Program-made: the position numbers and the translations under genes
From: an uncultured Bacteroidia bacterium
Lineage (GTDB): Bacteria; Bacteroidota; Bacteroidia; Bacteroidales; UBA932
Reading direction: 5' to 3'
Assembly: GCA_902790635.1 (NCBI GenBank)
Contig: CADASN010000005.1
Span: 31,986-95,985, forward strand
Length of the DNA stretch: 64,000 bases
Part shown: one piece after another, positions 19,281 through 27,458 of the stretch
Layout: the number at the start of each line of letters is the position of its first letter
Position numbering within the stretch: position 1 is the first letter of the stretch
The notes under the pieces: generated by a model
Database searches by the model: none
Seen by the model: only the letters and a program-made list of their open reading frames with translations
What the model was told of the DNA's origin: nothing

Positions 19281-20714
19281 ATGGCAAATTCTGCAACGGA
19301 AGCCAAAGGCTTCTACAAATTGAACTGGCTCCAGCGCATCGGCTTCGGTGCCGGAGACATGGCTCAAAACCTGATTTACCAGACCATCAGCATCTGGCTG
19401 CTCTTCTTCTACACCAACGTATTCGGCCTCAAGCCCGGCGCCGCCGCGCTCATGTTCCTGATCGTCCGCCTCGTGGACGTGCTCTGGGACCCGGTCGTGG
19501 GCACCATCGTGGACAAGGGCAACCCGAAATGGGGAAAATACCGCTCCTGGCTCATTCTGGGCGGCATTCCGCTGGTCGGTCTCGCCATCCTCTGCTTCTG
19601 GAACGGCTTCAGCGGATCGCTTCTGTACGCTTATATCACGTACGTCGGCATGTCGATGTGCTACACCCTCGTCAACGTGCCCTACGGAGCGCTGAACGCC
19701 TCGTTGACCCGCGACACCAACGAGATCACCATCCTGACTTCCACGCGCATGTTCATGGCCAACCTCGGCGCCCTCTGCGTGAAGTCCCTTCCGTTGATCA
19801 TCGCCATCTTCGCCCCGAAGGTCCTGAATCCCGAGACCGGCAAGATGACCGCCGTGTACAACACGCCCGAGGCCGCACCCGCCTGGTTCATCACGATGAC
19901 CATCTTCGCGCTGGTGGGCCTGCTCCTGCTCTTCTTCTGCTTCTCGCAGTGCAAGGAAAAGGTCGTCATGGACCAGAAGGAAGCCGCCAATGTCAAAGTG
20001 AGCGACCTCTGGATGGAGTTCGTGCGCAACAAACCCCTTCGCGTGCTGGCCTTCTTCTTCATCACCGCCTTCGCCATGATGAGCGTGGGAAATGCCGCTG
20101 ACGCCTATTTCATGAGCTACAACGTAGGCGCCACCCCGCTGCTGACCACCCTCTTCATGTGGCTCGGCACCATCCCCGCCTTCATCTTCATGCCGCTTGT
20201 CCCTGCCATCAAGCGCAAAATCGGCAAAAAGGGCATGTTCTACCTCTTCCTCGGCGTCGCCATCCTCGGCATGGCCATGATGTACACCTTCGTGTCCATC
20301 CCCGCCACCAAGACCAACTTCGTGCTCCTGTGCATCGCCCAGTTCGTCAAGAGTACGGGTATCATCACCGCCACCGGCTACATGTGGGCCCTGGTCCCGG
20401 AGGTCATCTCCTACGGTGAATACACCACCGGCAAACGCATCGCCGGTATCGTCAACGCCCTCACCGGCATCTTCTTCAAGGCCGGCATGGCCCTCGGCGG
20501 TGTCGTTCCTGGGCTCGTGCTCGCCTGGGTCGGCTTCAACGCCGACGCCGCCCAGCAGACGCCGCTCGCCGAGCAGGGCATCCTCTGGCTGGTCTGCGTG
20601 ATCCCGGCCATCCTTCTCTGCCTTGCGATCTTCATCATTAGCAAGTACGAACTCAGCGACGAGAAGATGGACGAGATCAACCACGCCATCGAAGAAAGAC
20701 ACATGAACGCATAA
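19281..20714 (+). CDS. GPH-family (MelB/XynB-like) sugar:cation symporter
   Basis: 477 residues with about 12 hydrophobic segments. The N-terminus fits the glycoside-pentoside-hexuronide:cation symporter family: GFGAGDMAQNLIY in helix 1, RLVDVLWDPVVGTIVDKGNPKWGKYR in the helix 2/loop region with the acidic cation-site residues, and later GEYTTGKRIAGIVNA. In xylan loci of Prevotella and Bacteroides such a protein carries xylose oligomers or uronate-bearing products from periplasm to cytoplasm. It precedes the cytoplasmic GH43 by 13 bp, so the pair should act on imported xylo-oligosaccharides. Confidence 0.93.
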   Translation: MANSATEAKGFYKLNWLQRIGFGAGDMAQNLIYQTISIWLLFFYTNVFGLKPGAAALMFLIVRLVDVLWDPVVGTIVDKGNPKWGKYRSWLILGGIPLVGLAILCFWNGFSGSLLYAYITYVGMSMCYTLVNVPYGALNASLTRDTNEITILTSTRMFMANLGALCVKSLPLIIAIFAPKVLNPETGKMTAVYNTPEAAPAWFITMTIFALVGLLLLFFCFSQCKEKVVMDQKEAANVKVSDLWMEFVRNKPLRVLAFFFITAFAMMSVGNAADAYFMSYNVGATPLLTTLFMWLGTIPAFIFMPLVPAIKRKIGKKGMFYLFLGVAILGMAMMYTFVSIPATKTNFVLLCIAQFVKSTGIITATGYMWALVPEVISYGEYTTGKRIAGIVNALTGIFFKAGMALGGVVPGLVLAWVGFNADAAQQTPLAEQGILWLVCVIPAILLCLAIFIISKYELSDEKMDEINHAIEERHMNA

Positions 20715-20727
20715 TAACCTATCTGCT

Positions 20728-21726
20728 ATGGCAAAGAAAGTCCAAAAACGCTACCTCTTCCCCGAGGATTATATGGCCGACCCGTCCGTGCACGTGTTTG
20801 ACGGCAAGCTCTACATCTATCCTTCCCACGACTGGGAATCCGCCGCTCCGGACGATGATTTCGGCAGCGAATATGATATGAAGGACTACCACGTCCTCTC
20901 GCTCGAAGGCCCCGACCCGATGACCTCGCCCATCAAGGACAACGGTGTCGCCCTCGACATCAAGGACATCCCCTGGGCACGCCGCCAGCTGTGGGACAAC
21001 GAGGTCGTGAAAGGTCCCGACGGCCGCTACTACATGTATTTCCCCGCAAAGGACAAAACCGACATCTTCCGCTGCGGCGTCGCCATCTCCGACAGCCCGA
21101 CCGGCCCGTTCAAGGCCATGCCGGACCCGATCCGCGGCAGCTACTCCATCGATTACGCCATCCTGCACGACGACGCTGACGGCGAGTACTACCTGTACTT
21201 CGGCGGCATCTGGGGTGGCCAGCTCCAGCGCTACGAGGACAATCTCGCCAAGGACTGCGGCACATCCTATCCCGCTGACGGCCAGCCGGCCATCCCGGCC
21301 CGCGTCGTCAAACTCGCCAAGGATATGCTCCAGTTCGCCGAAGAGCCCAAACCCGTCGTCCTCCTGGACGAGAACGGAGAGCCCATCAAGGTGGAAGACA
21401 ACGAGCGCCGCTTCTTCGAAGCCAGCTGGATGCACAAATACAACGGGAAATACTATTTCAGCTACTCCACCGGCGACACCCACAAGCTCTGCTACGCCAT
21501 CGGAGACAATCCGTACGGCCCCTTCACCTACAAGGGCGTCATCCTCACGCCGGTTTACGGGTGGACCACGCACCATTCCATCGTCGAATTCGGCGGCAAA
21601 TGGTGGCTCTTCCACCACGATAGCGGCATCTCCAAGGGCATCAACCGCCTCCGCAGTCTCAAGGTCTGCGAGCTCACCTACCGCGAAGACGGCACCATCG
21701 AGACCATCGAAGGCCTCGATGAATAA
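20728..21726 (+). CDS. GH43 beta-xylosidase/alpha-L-arabinofuranosidase (cytoplasmic)
   Basis: 332 residues and no signal peptide. The five-bladed GH43 propeller residues are visible: catalytic base D18 (YMADPSVHV), pKa modulator D142 (SIDYAIL) and general acid E231 (FFEASWMHKYNGKYYF). The sequence resembles the short, single-domain intracellular GH43 enzymes of Bacteroidota xylan loci that split xylobiose-type products or arabinosyl side chains. I cannot decide between xylosidase and arabinofuranosidase. It is the last gene of the rightward xylan operon. Confidence 0.93.
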   Translation: MAKKVQKRYLFPEDYMADPSVHVFDGKLYIYPSHDWESAAPDDDFGSEYDMKDYHVLSLEGPDPMTSPIKDNGVALDIKDIPWARRQLWDNEVVKGPDGRYYMYFPAKDKTDIFRCGVAISDSPTGPFKAMPDPIRGSYSIDYAILHDDADGEYYLYFGGIWGGQLQRYEDNLAKDCGTSYPADGQPAIPARVVKLAKDMLQFAEEPKPVVLLDENGEPIKVEDNERRFFEASWMHKYNGKYYFSYSTGDTHKLCYAIGDNPYGPFTYKGVILTPVYGWTTHHSIVEFGGKWWLFHHDSGISKGINRLRSLKVCELTYREDGTIETIEGLDE

Positions 21727-21748
21727 ACAATACTGTACTACTACCGAA

Positions 21749-21784
21749 ACCGGGGGCCGCAACAGCGGTCCCCGGTCCTATTTT
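21749..21784 (+). terminator. Terminator after GH43
   Basis: ACCGGGGGCCGC and GCGGTCCCCGGT form a strong stem with a 4-nt loop (one mismatch), followed by TATTTT. It ends the xylan operon and faces the oppositely oriented ThiL-like gene. Confidence 0.75.
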
Positions 21785-21803
21785 ACAGCTATCCCGAACA
21801 GCA

Positions 21804-22814
21804 TCAGACAGCGTCCGGCGTCCAGCCCGGCGCCGACACCGGATGCTCCAGGCCGTCCGGAGAGACCAGGACGGCGCCCACTTCGGGGCGTGCCAGGTGG
21901 CCGATGATATCGAAGGCCTGGAAGTCTTTGCGGAAACGCTCATACTGCGCAATCGGGACGACAAAGAGCACCTGGTCGTCCTCGCCGCCGTTCATCGCGG
22001 CGGACACGGGGTCCAGGTTCAGTTCCTTGCCCAGCGCGAAACTACCGCCCTCGAAGGGAATCTTGTCGGCATAGACCTTCACGCCGAGCCCGCTGTCCCG
22101 ATGCAGGCGCAAGAGCGCATCCGAGAGCCCCCGGGTGATGAAATATCCGAAGGAAGGGCTGATGCCTGCCTCCTCCAGCAACGCGGGAAGCTGCGGCGTC
22201 AGTTCCGGCCGCAGATAGGCTCCGACCAGCATCTTGTACTGCTCCAAGCCCTGCTGGTCCGTCGAACCCTGCTCGAATTTGAGGCGCTCGCGCTCCAGGA
22301 CCTGCAGGCCCAGGAACGCTGCACCCAAGGCTCCGGACACGCAGACCAGGTCACGGGACTGCGCCGCCGGGCGGGCGGCCGAGACGGCGGCACTGTGCCG
22401 GCCGGTCGCGGACAGGGCAACGGTCAAGCCGTTGCGGGACGGCTGCAGGTCCAGGCAAAGGCGCTTGTAACCATGCTCCTTCGCTGCAGCAACTACGCCC
22501 TCCCAAAGCTCCTTCACTTGCGGAAAATCCAGCTTCGCAGAGATCCCGAGCTGCACGGACAGCGTCTCAGGACGCGCCAGCACGGCGTACAACTCCCCGG
22601 TCGCCCGCAGCACGGCCTTGCGGCCGAGGTGCTTCAGCGGGAAATAGACCAGGTCGAAATCAATCCCTTCCAGCAACAGCGCGGACGCCGTCGTGATGCA
22701 CTCCTGCGGCTGGGCCTCGAACCACAACGGCTCTTCGAAGGGGCGATATCCCGTCCCTTCAAAAAGCTGTCGGATGGCATCGATCCGGCCCAGTTCCGAA
22801 AAGCTCTGCGCCAT
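21804..22814 (-). CDS. ThiL-like protein (AIR-synthase fold) lacking catalytic aspartates
   Basis: 336 residues, the usual length of thiamine-monophosphate kinase. Fold landmarks survive: LLLEGIDFDL, FPLKHLGRKA, DLVCVSGALGAAFLGLQVLERE and MNGGEDDQVLF. The metal and nucleotide ligands do not: the N-terminal GDDAA loop is absent, TTD is TTA, SDI is TGE, GGDT is replaced around LDLQP, and DISDG is FITRG. It therefore cannot be a standard ThiL kinase and is better called a pseudoenzyme or a protein with another role. Its ATG shares one base with the glyS stop, so the two are coupled. ThiL motifs are recalled from the family. Confidence 0.82.
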   Translation of the reverse strand: MAQSFSELGRIDAIRQLFEGTGYRPFEEPLWFEAQPQECITTASALLLEGIDFDLVYFPLKHLGRKAVLRATGELYAVLARPETLSVQLGISAKLDFPQVKELWEGVVAAAKEHGYKRLCLDLQPSRNGLTVALSATGRHSAAVSAARPAAQSRDLVCVSGALGAAFLGLQVLERERLKFEQGSTDQQGLEQYKMLVGAYLRPELTPQLPALLEEAGISPSFGYFITRGLSDALLRLHRDSGLGVKVYADKIPFEGGSFALGKELNLDPVSAAMNGGEDDQVLFVVPIAQYERFRKDFQAFDIIGHLARPEVGAVLVSPDGLEHPVSAPGWTPDAV

Positions 22815-24352
22815 CAGAGGTTACGCAGAAGGTTGTTGAGATTGACCTTCTTGTCGATAAGGGCGCGGAGTTCCGCGATGGGGACGCGCTGCTGCTCCAT
22901 CGTGTCGCGGTCGCGCACGGTCACGCAGTGGTCGTTGAGCGACTCGTGATCCACGGTGATGCAGTAAGGAGTTCCGATCGCATCCTGGCGGCGATAGCGC
23001 TTGCCGATGCTGTCTTTCTCCTCATACTGGCAGTTGAAATCGTATTTCAGCAGGTCCATGACCTCCTGGGCAAGCTCGGGCAGGCCGTCTTTCTTGACCA
23101 GCGGCAGGACTGCGGCCTTGACCGGCGCGAGCGGGGCGGGAATGCTCATCACAACACGGGTCTCACCGTTGTCCAGCGTCTCCTCATGCAGGGAATGGGA
23201 CAGCACCGCGAGAACCATGCGGTCCACGCCGATGGATGTCTCGATGACGTACGGCGTATAGGCGGCACCCTCCTCGGGGTCGAAATACTCGATCTTCTTG
23301 CCGGAGAACTTCTGGTGGTTGCCCAGGTCGAAATTGGTTCGGCTGTGGATACCTTCCAGCTCCTTGAAACCGAAGGGGAAATTGAACTCGACGTCCGTCG
23401 CGGCATTGGCATAGTGCGCCAGCTTCTCGTGGTCGTGGAAGCGGTAATTCTCCGCGCCCATACCGAGGTTGACGTGCCACTTCATCCGGTTCTCCTTCCA
23501 CTTGGCAAACCATTCCAGTTCCGTACCCGGCTTGATGAAGAACTGCATCTCCATCTGCTCGAATTCGCGCATGCGGAAGATAAACTGGCGGGCGACAATC
23601 TCATTGCGGAAAGCCTTGCCGATCTGGGCGATACCGAACGGGATCTTCATGCGGCCGGTCTTCTGCACGTTCAGGTAGTTCACGAAGATGCCCTGGGCCG
23701 TCTCCGGACGCAGGTAGATCGTATTGGCACCCTCGGACGTGCTGCCCATCGAAGTGCTGAACATCAGGTTGAACTGGCGGACCTCCGTCCAGTTGCAGGT
23801 GCCGCTGATCGGGCAGACGATGCCGCAATCTATGATGATCTGGCGGTATTCCGCGAAATCGGAAGCCTGCTCGGCAGCCACGTAACGGTTGTGAACCTCG
23901 TCATATTTGGCCTGTTCGCGCTGCACGTTGGGGTTGGTGGCGCGGAACTGGGCTTCGTCGAAGCTGTCACCGAATTTCTTGCGGCCTTTTTCGACCTCTT
24001 TGTTGATTTTTTCCTCGATCTTGCCAAGATAATCCTCGATGAGGACGTCGGCGCGGTAGCGCTTCTTGGAGTCTTTGTTGTCGATGAGCGGATCGTTGAA
24101 AGCGCTCACGTGGCCGGAAGCCTCCCAGATACGCGGGTGCATGAAGATGCAGGAGTCGATGCCGACGATGTTCTCGTTGAGGCGGGTCATCGCGTTCCAC
24201 CAATACTGCTTGATGTTGTTCTTGAGCTCGACACCCATCTGGCCATAGTCATACACGGCGGCCAGGCCGTCGTAGATCTCGCTGGACGGGAAAATGAAAC
24301 CGTACTCCTTGCAATGCGCCACGAGTACCTTGAACAATTCTTCTTGTGTCAT
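22814..24352 (-). CDS. glyS: Glycyl-tRNA synthetase, single-chain class II type
   Basis: 512 residues. It shows class II motifs: RPETAQGIFVNYLNVQKTGRMKIPFGIAQIGKAFRNEI (motif 2 region) and GVDRMVLAVL (motif 3), with a C-terminal anticodon-binding domain from about residue 410. The N-terminus (LVAHCKEYGFIFPSSEIYDGLAAVYDYGQMGVELKNN) is that of the dimeric alpha2 enzyme, not the alpha2beta2 enzyme. It charges tRNA-Gly. It starts its own transcript from a -7 box in the gap after folK. Confidence 0.98.
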   Translation of the reverse strand: MTQEELFKVLVAHCKEYGFIFPSSEIYDGLAAVYDYGQMGVELKNNIKQYWWNAMTRLNENIVGIDSCIFMHPRIWEASGHVSAFNDPLIDNKDSKKRYRADVLIEDYLGKIEEKINKEVEKGRKKFGDSFDEAQFRATNPNVQREQAKYDEVHNRYVAAEQASDFAEYRQIIIDCGIVCPISGTCNWTEVRQFNLMFSTSMGSTSEGANTIYLRPETAQGIFVNYLNVQKTGRMKIPFGIAQIGKAFRNEIVARQFIFRMREFEQMEMQFFIKPGTELEWFAKWKENRMKWHVNLGMGAENYRFHDHEKLAHYANAATDVEFNFPFGFKELEGIHSRTNFDLGNHQKFSGKKIEYFDPEEGAAYTPYVIETSIGVDRMVLAVLSHSLHEETLDNGETRVVMSIPAPLAPVKAAVLPLVKKDGLPELAQEVMDLLKYDFNCQYEEKDSIGKRYRRQDAIGTPYCITVDHESLNDHCVTVRDRDTMEQQRVPIAELRALIDKKVNLNNLLRNL

Positions 24353-24383
24353 ATCTTTAATACTAACTAATTGTCAAACCGGA

Positions 24384-24391
24384 CAAAGGTA
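24384..24391 (-). promoter_or_regulatory. -7 box TACCTTTG of glyS
   Basis: TAnnTTTG match on the minus strand, 31 nt before the glyS start and directly after the folK stop, so the glyS transcript probably starts independently of the suf-folK operon. Confidence 0.6.
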
Positions 24392-24392
24392 A

Positions 24393-24827
24393 TCATTTCT
24401 GCTCAAAAATCTCACGCAACGGGCGCATAACGAAGTCCCGCTGCCGCATCAGGGGATGCGGGATCTGCAGCTCGGGCGTGTCGATGCGTTCGTCACCGTA
24501 GAGCAGGATGTCAATATCAATGGGCCGGTCGTGGTAGATCCGGCGCCCATCGGCGTCGTATTCGGGCGCGTCCCGGCGCCCCATCGCCCGCTCGATGCGC
24601 TTGCAGATCCGCAGCAGCGTGTGCGGCAGCCGTGCCGTCCGGTAGCGGACCACGCAATTGAGGAAATCCGGCCCATCAAAGCCCCAGGAAGGCGTCTCGA
24701 TGATGGAAGAAAGGGCTTCGTACGGCCGCCCGATCGCAACATCCAGGCGTCGCAGCGCCTCTTCGATCCGGGCCTGACGGTCCCCTTGGTTGGTGCCCAG
24801 GGAAAAATATACCGGGACTAGCTTCAT
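24393..24827 (-). CDS. folK: 2-amino-4-hydroxy-6-hydroxymethyldihydropteridine pyrophosphokinase
   Basis: 144 residues, slightly short but complete. It has the FolK N-terminus YFSLGTNQGDRQARI, the substrate strip SWGFDGPDFLNCVV, and the catalytic/metal segment RPIDIDILLYGDERIDTPELQIPHPLMRQRDFVMRPL with the paired Asp residues. It transfers pyrophosphate from ATP to the pterin in folate synthesis. It lies 2 bp after the SufT-like gene, at the end of the suf operon. Confidence 0.96.
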   Translation of the reverse strand: MKLVPVYFSLGTNQGDRQARIEEALRRLDVAIGRPYEALSSIIETPSWGFDGPDFLNCVVRYRTARLPHTLLRICKRIERAMGRRDAPEYDADGRRIYHDRPIDIDILLYGDERIDTPELQIPHPLMRQRDFVMRPLREIFEQK

Positions 24828-24829
24828 CT

Positions 24830-25186
24830 TTAAAACTCCGGATCCCAGCCGAGCGCGACCCGCGCCTCGTCAGAAAGCATGCTCTGGTCCCAGGCCGGCT
24901 CGAAAACCAGCTCGATCTCGCAGCGCTTCACGCCGGGCGTATTCTCCACGTTGTGCTGAACATCCGCGACCACCTCGTCTGCCATCGGGCAGGTCGGTGC
25001 CGTGAAAGTCATCTTGATATAAACTTCGTGCTCCTTATTGATATGGAGCTCGTAGATCAGGCCCAGGTCATAGACATTGACCGGGATCTCCGGGTCATAG
25101 ACCTGCTTGATCGCAAGGACGACATCTTCATAGAGTGGCGCCAGTTCCTTGACGTCCTGGGGAGTCAAAACTTCTTGGGATTCCAT
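24830..25186 (-). CDS. SufT-like/MIP18-family Fe-S assembly protein (DUF59)
   Basis: 118 residues from the ATG at 25186, chosen because it leaves 4 bp after the sufE stop; an upstream in-frame ATG would overlap sufE by 38 bp. The signature is VYDPEIPVNVYDLGLIYEL and TFTAPTCPMADEV, with the conserved Asp-Pro-Glu and a single Cys typical of DUF59. Members assist maturation of Fe-S proteins. Its place directly after sufS and sufE supports this role. Confidence 0.9.
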   Translation of the reverse strand: MESQEVLTPQDVKELAPLYEDVVLAIKQVYDPEIPVNVYDLGLIYELHINKEHEVYIKMTFTAPTCPMADEVVADVQHNVENTPGVKRCEIELVFEPAWDQSMLSDEARVALGWDPEF

Positions 25187-25190
25187 CGTT

Positions 25191-25604
25191 TCAGCAGTGT
25201 TTCCGGGCCGTTTCCCGGATGGTTTCAATCATGGAGGCCAAACCGTTGGCGCGGGTCGGGGAGAGATTTTCACGCAGACCGAGCTGCTCTACGAAGGAGA
25301 AATCATCTTCCGCAATCTCCCGGGCCGTCCGGCCGGAATAGACCCCGATCAACAGGGAAATAATCCCTTTGGTGATGATGGCGTCGCTATCTGCACGGAA
25401 AACGAGCCTGTCTCCTTCTACGGCAGTATCCAGCCACACCCGCGACTGGCAGCCTTTGATCAGCCGGTCCTCGGTCTTCAACTCCTCCGGGAAAGGTTCC
25501 AGTTTGTGTCCCAGATCAATCAGGTATTCATATTTGTCCAGCCACTCGTCATACATCGAGAAGTCCTCGATGACCTCGGCCTGGGCCTCTTTCAGTGTAT
25601 TCAT
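25191..25604 (-). CDS. sufE: SufE sulfur acceptor protein
   Basis: 137 residues with the conserved acceptor cysteine C52 in LIKGCQSRVW, and the family's DSDAIITKGIISLLIGVYSG and GLRENLSPTRANGL segments. It takes persulfide sulfur from SufS and stimulates its activity. The gene overlaps the sufS stop by 4 bp. No sufBCD genes are in this window. Confidence 0.96.
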   Translation of the reverse strand: MNTLKEAQAEVIEDFSMYDEWLDKYEYLIDLGHKLEPFPEELKTEDRLIKGCQSRVWLDTAVEGDRLVFRADSDAIITKGIISLLIGVYSGRTAREIAEDDFSFVEQLGLRENLSPTRANGLASMIETIRETARKHC

Positions 25605-26830
25605 CCTTCCAGCATTTTAACCGCCCGTTCCAGCGATTTCATGAAATATTCCGCCTCTTCCAGCGTATTGTACGGGGCGAACGATACCCGCAGCATGCCG
25701 GTCACGCCGAAGCGGTCCATCAGGGGCTCGGCACACATCTGGCCGGAACGGACCGCGATACCCATTTTGTCCAGGATCAGCGCCACGTCTGCGTGGTGAG
25801 AATGTTCCACGGAGAACGAAAACAGGGGGATCTTCTCCTCCGGCGAATCCGGGATGCCGTAGAGACGCACCTTTGTGTTTTCTTGTAACTTGTTTAATAT
25901 AAACAACTTAACCGAATCAAAAGCGGCTTGTACCTCGCCGGCCCGCATCGCTTCCGCCATCTCCAGCGCAGGGCGCAAGGTCGGCGTACCGGAGATATTC
26001 TGCGTCCCGGCTTCGAACTTCTGCGGCAGCGGAGCATAGCTCGTCCCGGTCCAGCGTACGGTTCCGATCATCTCCCCGCCGCCCTGGTAAGGCGGCATCT
26101 GTTCGAGCAATTCCCGGCGCCCATAGAGGACACCGGTCCCGGGCGCAGCATAAACCTTATGCCCGGAAAAGGCATAGAAATCACAGTCCAGCGCCCGGAC
26201 ATCCACCCGCTCGTGCACAATCCCCTGGGCTCCGTCGACAAGAACCTTGCACCCCCGCTCATGGCAGATCCGGACGATCTCCCGGATCGGGTTGACGAGC
26301 CCCAGGACATTGGAAATATGGGTCACGCACAGAATACGGGTGCGGTTTGTCAGCAAGATGGGAAGCAGATCCAGGCACAGGTGGCCGCGGTCATCCACGG
26401 GAAGGACCTTCAGGGTCGCACCTTTGCGCTCGCAAAGCATCTGCCAGGGAACGATATTCGAGTGATGCTCCGCTTCCGTAACGATGATCTCATCCCCCGC
26501 CCGAACAAAGGCTTCCCCGAAACTGAATGCGACCAGGTTGATCGAAGCGGTGGCGCCGGCGGTAAAAATGATCTCTTCCCGAGACTCTGCGTTCAGGTAA
26601 TCCCGGACATAATCCCGCGTAGATTCGTATTCTTCCGTAGCCAGGGCGGCCAGGTGATGGACCGCGCGATGCAGGTTGGAATTGACCTTCGTGGACATCT
26701 CCGTCCACTTGCGCACCACGGCAAGCGGACGCTGCGAAGTAGCCGCGTTGTCCAGATAGACCAGCGGCTTGCCGTAAACCCGCTCCCCGAGTTCGGGGAA
26801 TTCCTGCCTTATTTTTTCGACTTGCATCAT
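25601..26830 (-). CDS. sufS: Cysteine desulfurase SufS
   Basis: 409 residues if the first of two adjacent ATGs (26830, 26827) is used; an upstream in-frame ATG at 26851 would lie beyond the -7 box. PLP lysine K225 is in SGHKVYAAPGTG and the catalytic cysteine C366 in RSGQMCAEPLMDRFG, matching the E. coli SufS positions almost exactly. It releases sulfur from cysteine for Fe-S cluster assembly. It leads a sufS-sufE-sufT-folK operon. Confidence 0.96.
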   Translation of the reverse strand: MMQVEKIRQEFPELGERVYGKPLVYLDNAATSQRPLAVVRKWTEMSTKVNSNLHRAVHHLAALATEEYESTRDYVRDYLNAESREEIIFTAGATASINLVAFSFGEAFVRAGDEIIVTEAEHHSNIVPWQMLCERKGATLKVLPVDDRGHLCLDLLPILLTNRTRILCVTHISNVLGLVNPIREIVRICHERGCKVLVDGAQGIVHERVDVRALDCDFYAFSGHKVYAAPGTGVLYGRRELLEQMPPYQGGGEMIGTVRWTGTSYAPLPQKFEAGTQNISGTPTLRPALEMAEAMRAGEVQAAFDSVKLFILNKLQENTKVRLYGIPDSPEEKIPLFSFSVEHSHHADVALILDKMGIAVRSGQMCAEPLMDRFGVTGMLRVSFAPYNTLEEAEYFMKSLERAVKMLEG

Positions 26831-26839
26831 AGAGAAATG

Positions 26840-26847
26840 CAAATTTA
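26840..26847 (-). promoter_or_regulatory. -7 box TAAATTTG of the sufS operon
   Basis: TAnnTTTG match on the minus strand, 9 nt before the sufS start, so the transcript leader would be very short. It lies only 4 bp from the oppositely directed ruvA box. Confidence 0.6.
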
Positions 26848-26851
26848 ACAT

Positions 26852-26859
26852 TATTTTTG
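26852..26859 (+). promoter_or_regulatory. -7 box TATTTTTG of ruvA
   Basis: TAnnTTTG match whose last base is 4 nt before the ruvA ATG, which implies an almost leaderless mRNA. Confidence 0.5.
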
Positions 26860-26863
26860 TGAT

Positions 26864-27457
26864 ATGATAGAATACATTTCAGGAAAGCTTGCGACACTGT
26901 CCCCGACCATGGCGGTGATCGACAACCAAGGGATCGGATACTGCGTGGAGATCTCGCTCCAGACCTATGATGCGCTGAACGGCAAATCCGAAGCCGTCGT
27001 GTATATCCAGCGCCAGGTCAATCCGCGGGATGGTTCGGAAGTCGATTACGGCTTCGCGACCCGCGACGAGCGGGAGTTGTTCCGCCAGATCACCAGTGTC
27101 TCCGGCATGGGCGCTGCATCCGCCCGCATGGTCCTTTCCTCGCTCAGCGCGGAAGAGCTCCGCACCGCCATCCTGAGCGAAGACGTCAACCGGCTCAAGG
27201 GAGTCAAGGGTATCGGACTGAAGACCGCGCAGCGGATGGTGCTCGAACTCAAAGACAAGATCATCAAAGGAGAAGATGCCGGCGCGGCGGTCCTATTCAA
27301 GACAGACTCCGGGGCTGCAGCAGAAGAGGCATCTACGGCACTCCAGATGCTCGGGTTCTCCAAGCCGAATATCAACAAGGCGATCCAGGCCATCCTGAAG
27401 CAAAACCCCGGCGCTTCGGTCGAGGAGATCATCAAAGCGGCGCTTCAGCGACTCTAG
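26864..27457 (+). CDS. ruvA: Holliday junction branch migration protein RuvA
   Basis: 197 residues. The OB-fold N-terminus is MIEYISGKLATLSPTMAVIDNQGIGYCVEI, the helix-hairpin-helix part includes GMGAASARMVLSS and VKGIGLKTAQRMVLELKDK, and a flexible linker leads to the C-terminal domain that contacts RuvB. It binds four-way junctions. The gene converges on mnmG with one base between the stops; ruvB is 9 kb away on the other strand. Confidence 0.97.
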   Translation: MIEYISGKLATLSPTMAVIDNQGIGYCVEISLQTYDALNGKSEAVVYIQRQVNPRDGSEVDYGFATRDERELFRQITSVSGMGAASARMVLSSLSAEELRTAILSEDVNRLKGVKGIGLKTAQRMVLELKDKIIKGEDAGAAVLFKTDSGAAAEEASTALQMLGFSKPNINKAIQAILKQNPGASVEEIIKAALQRL

Positions 27458-27458
27458 G

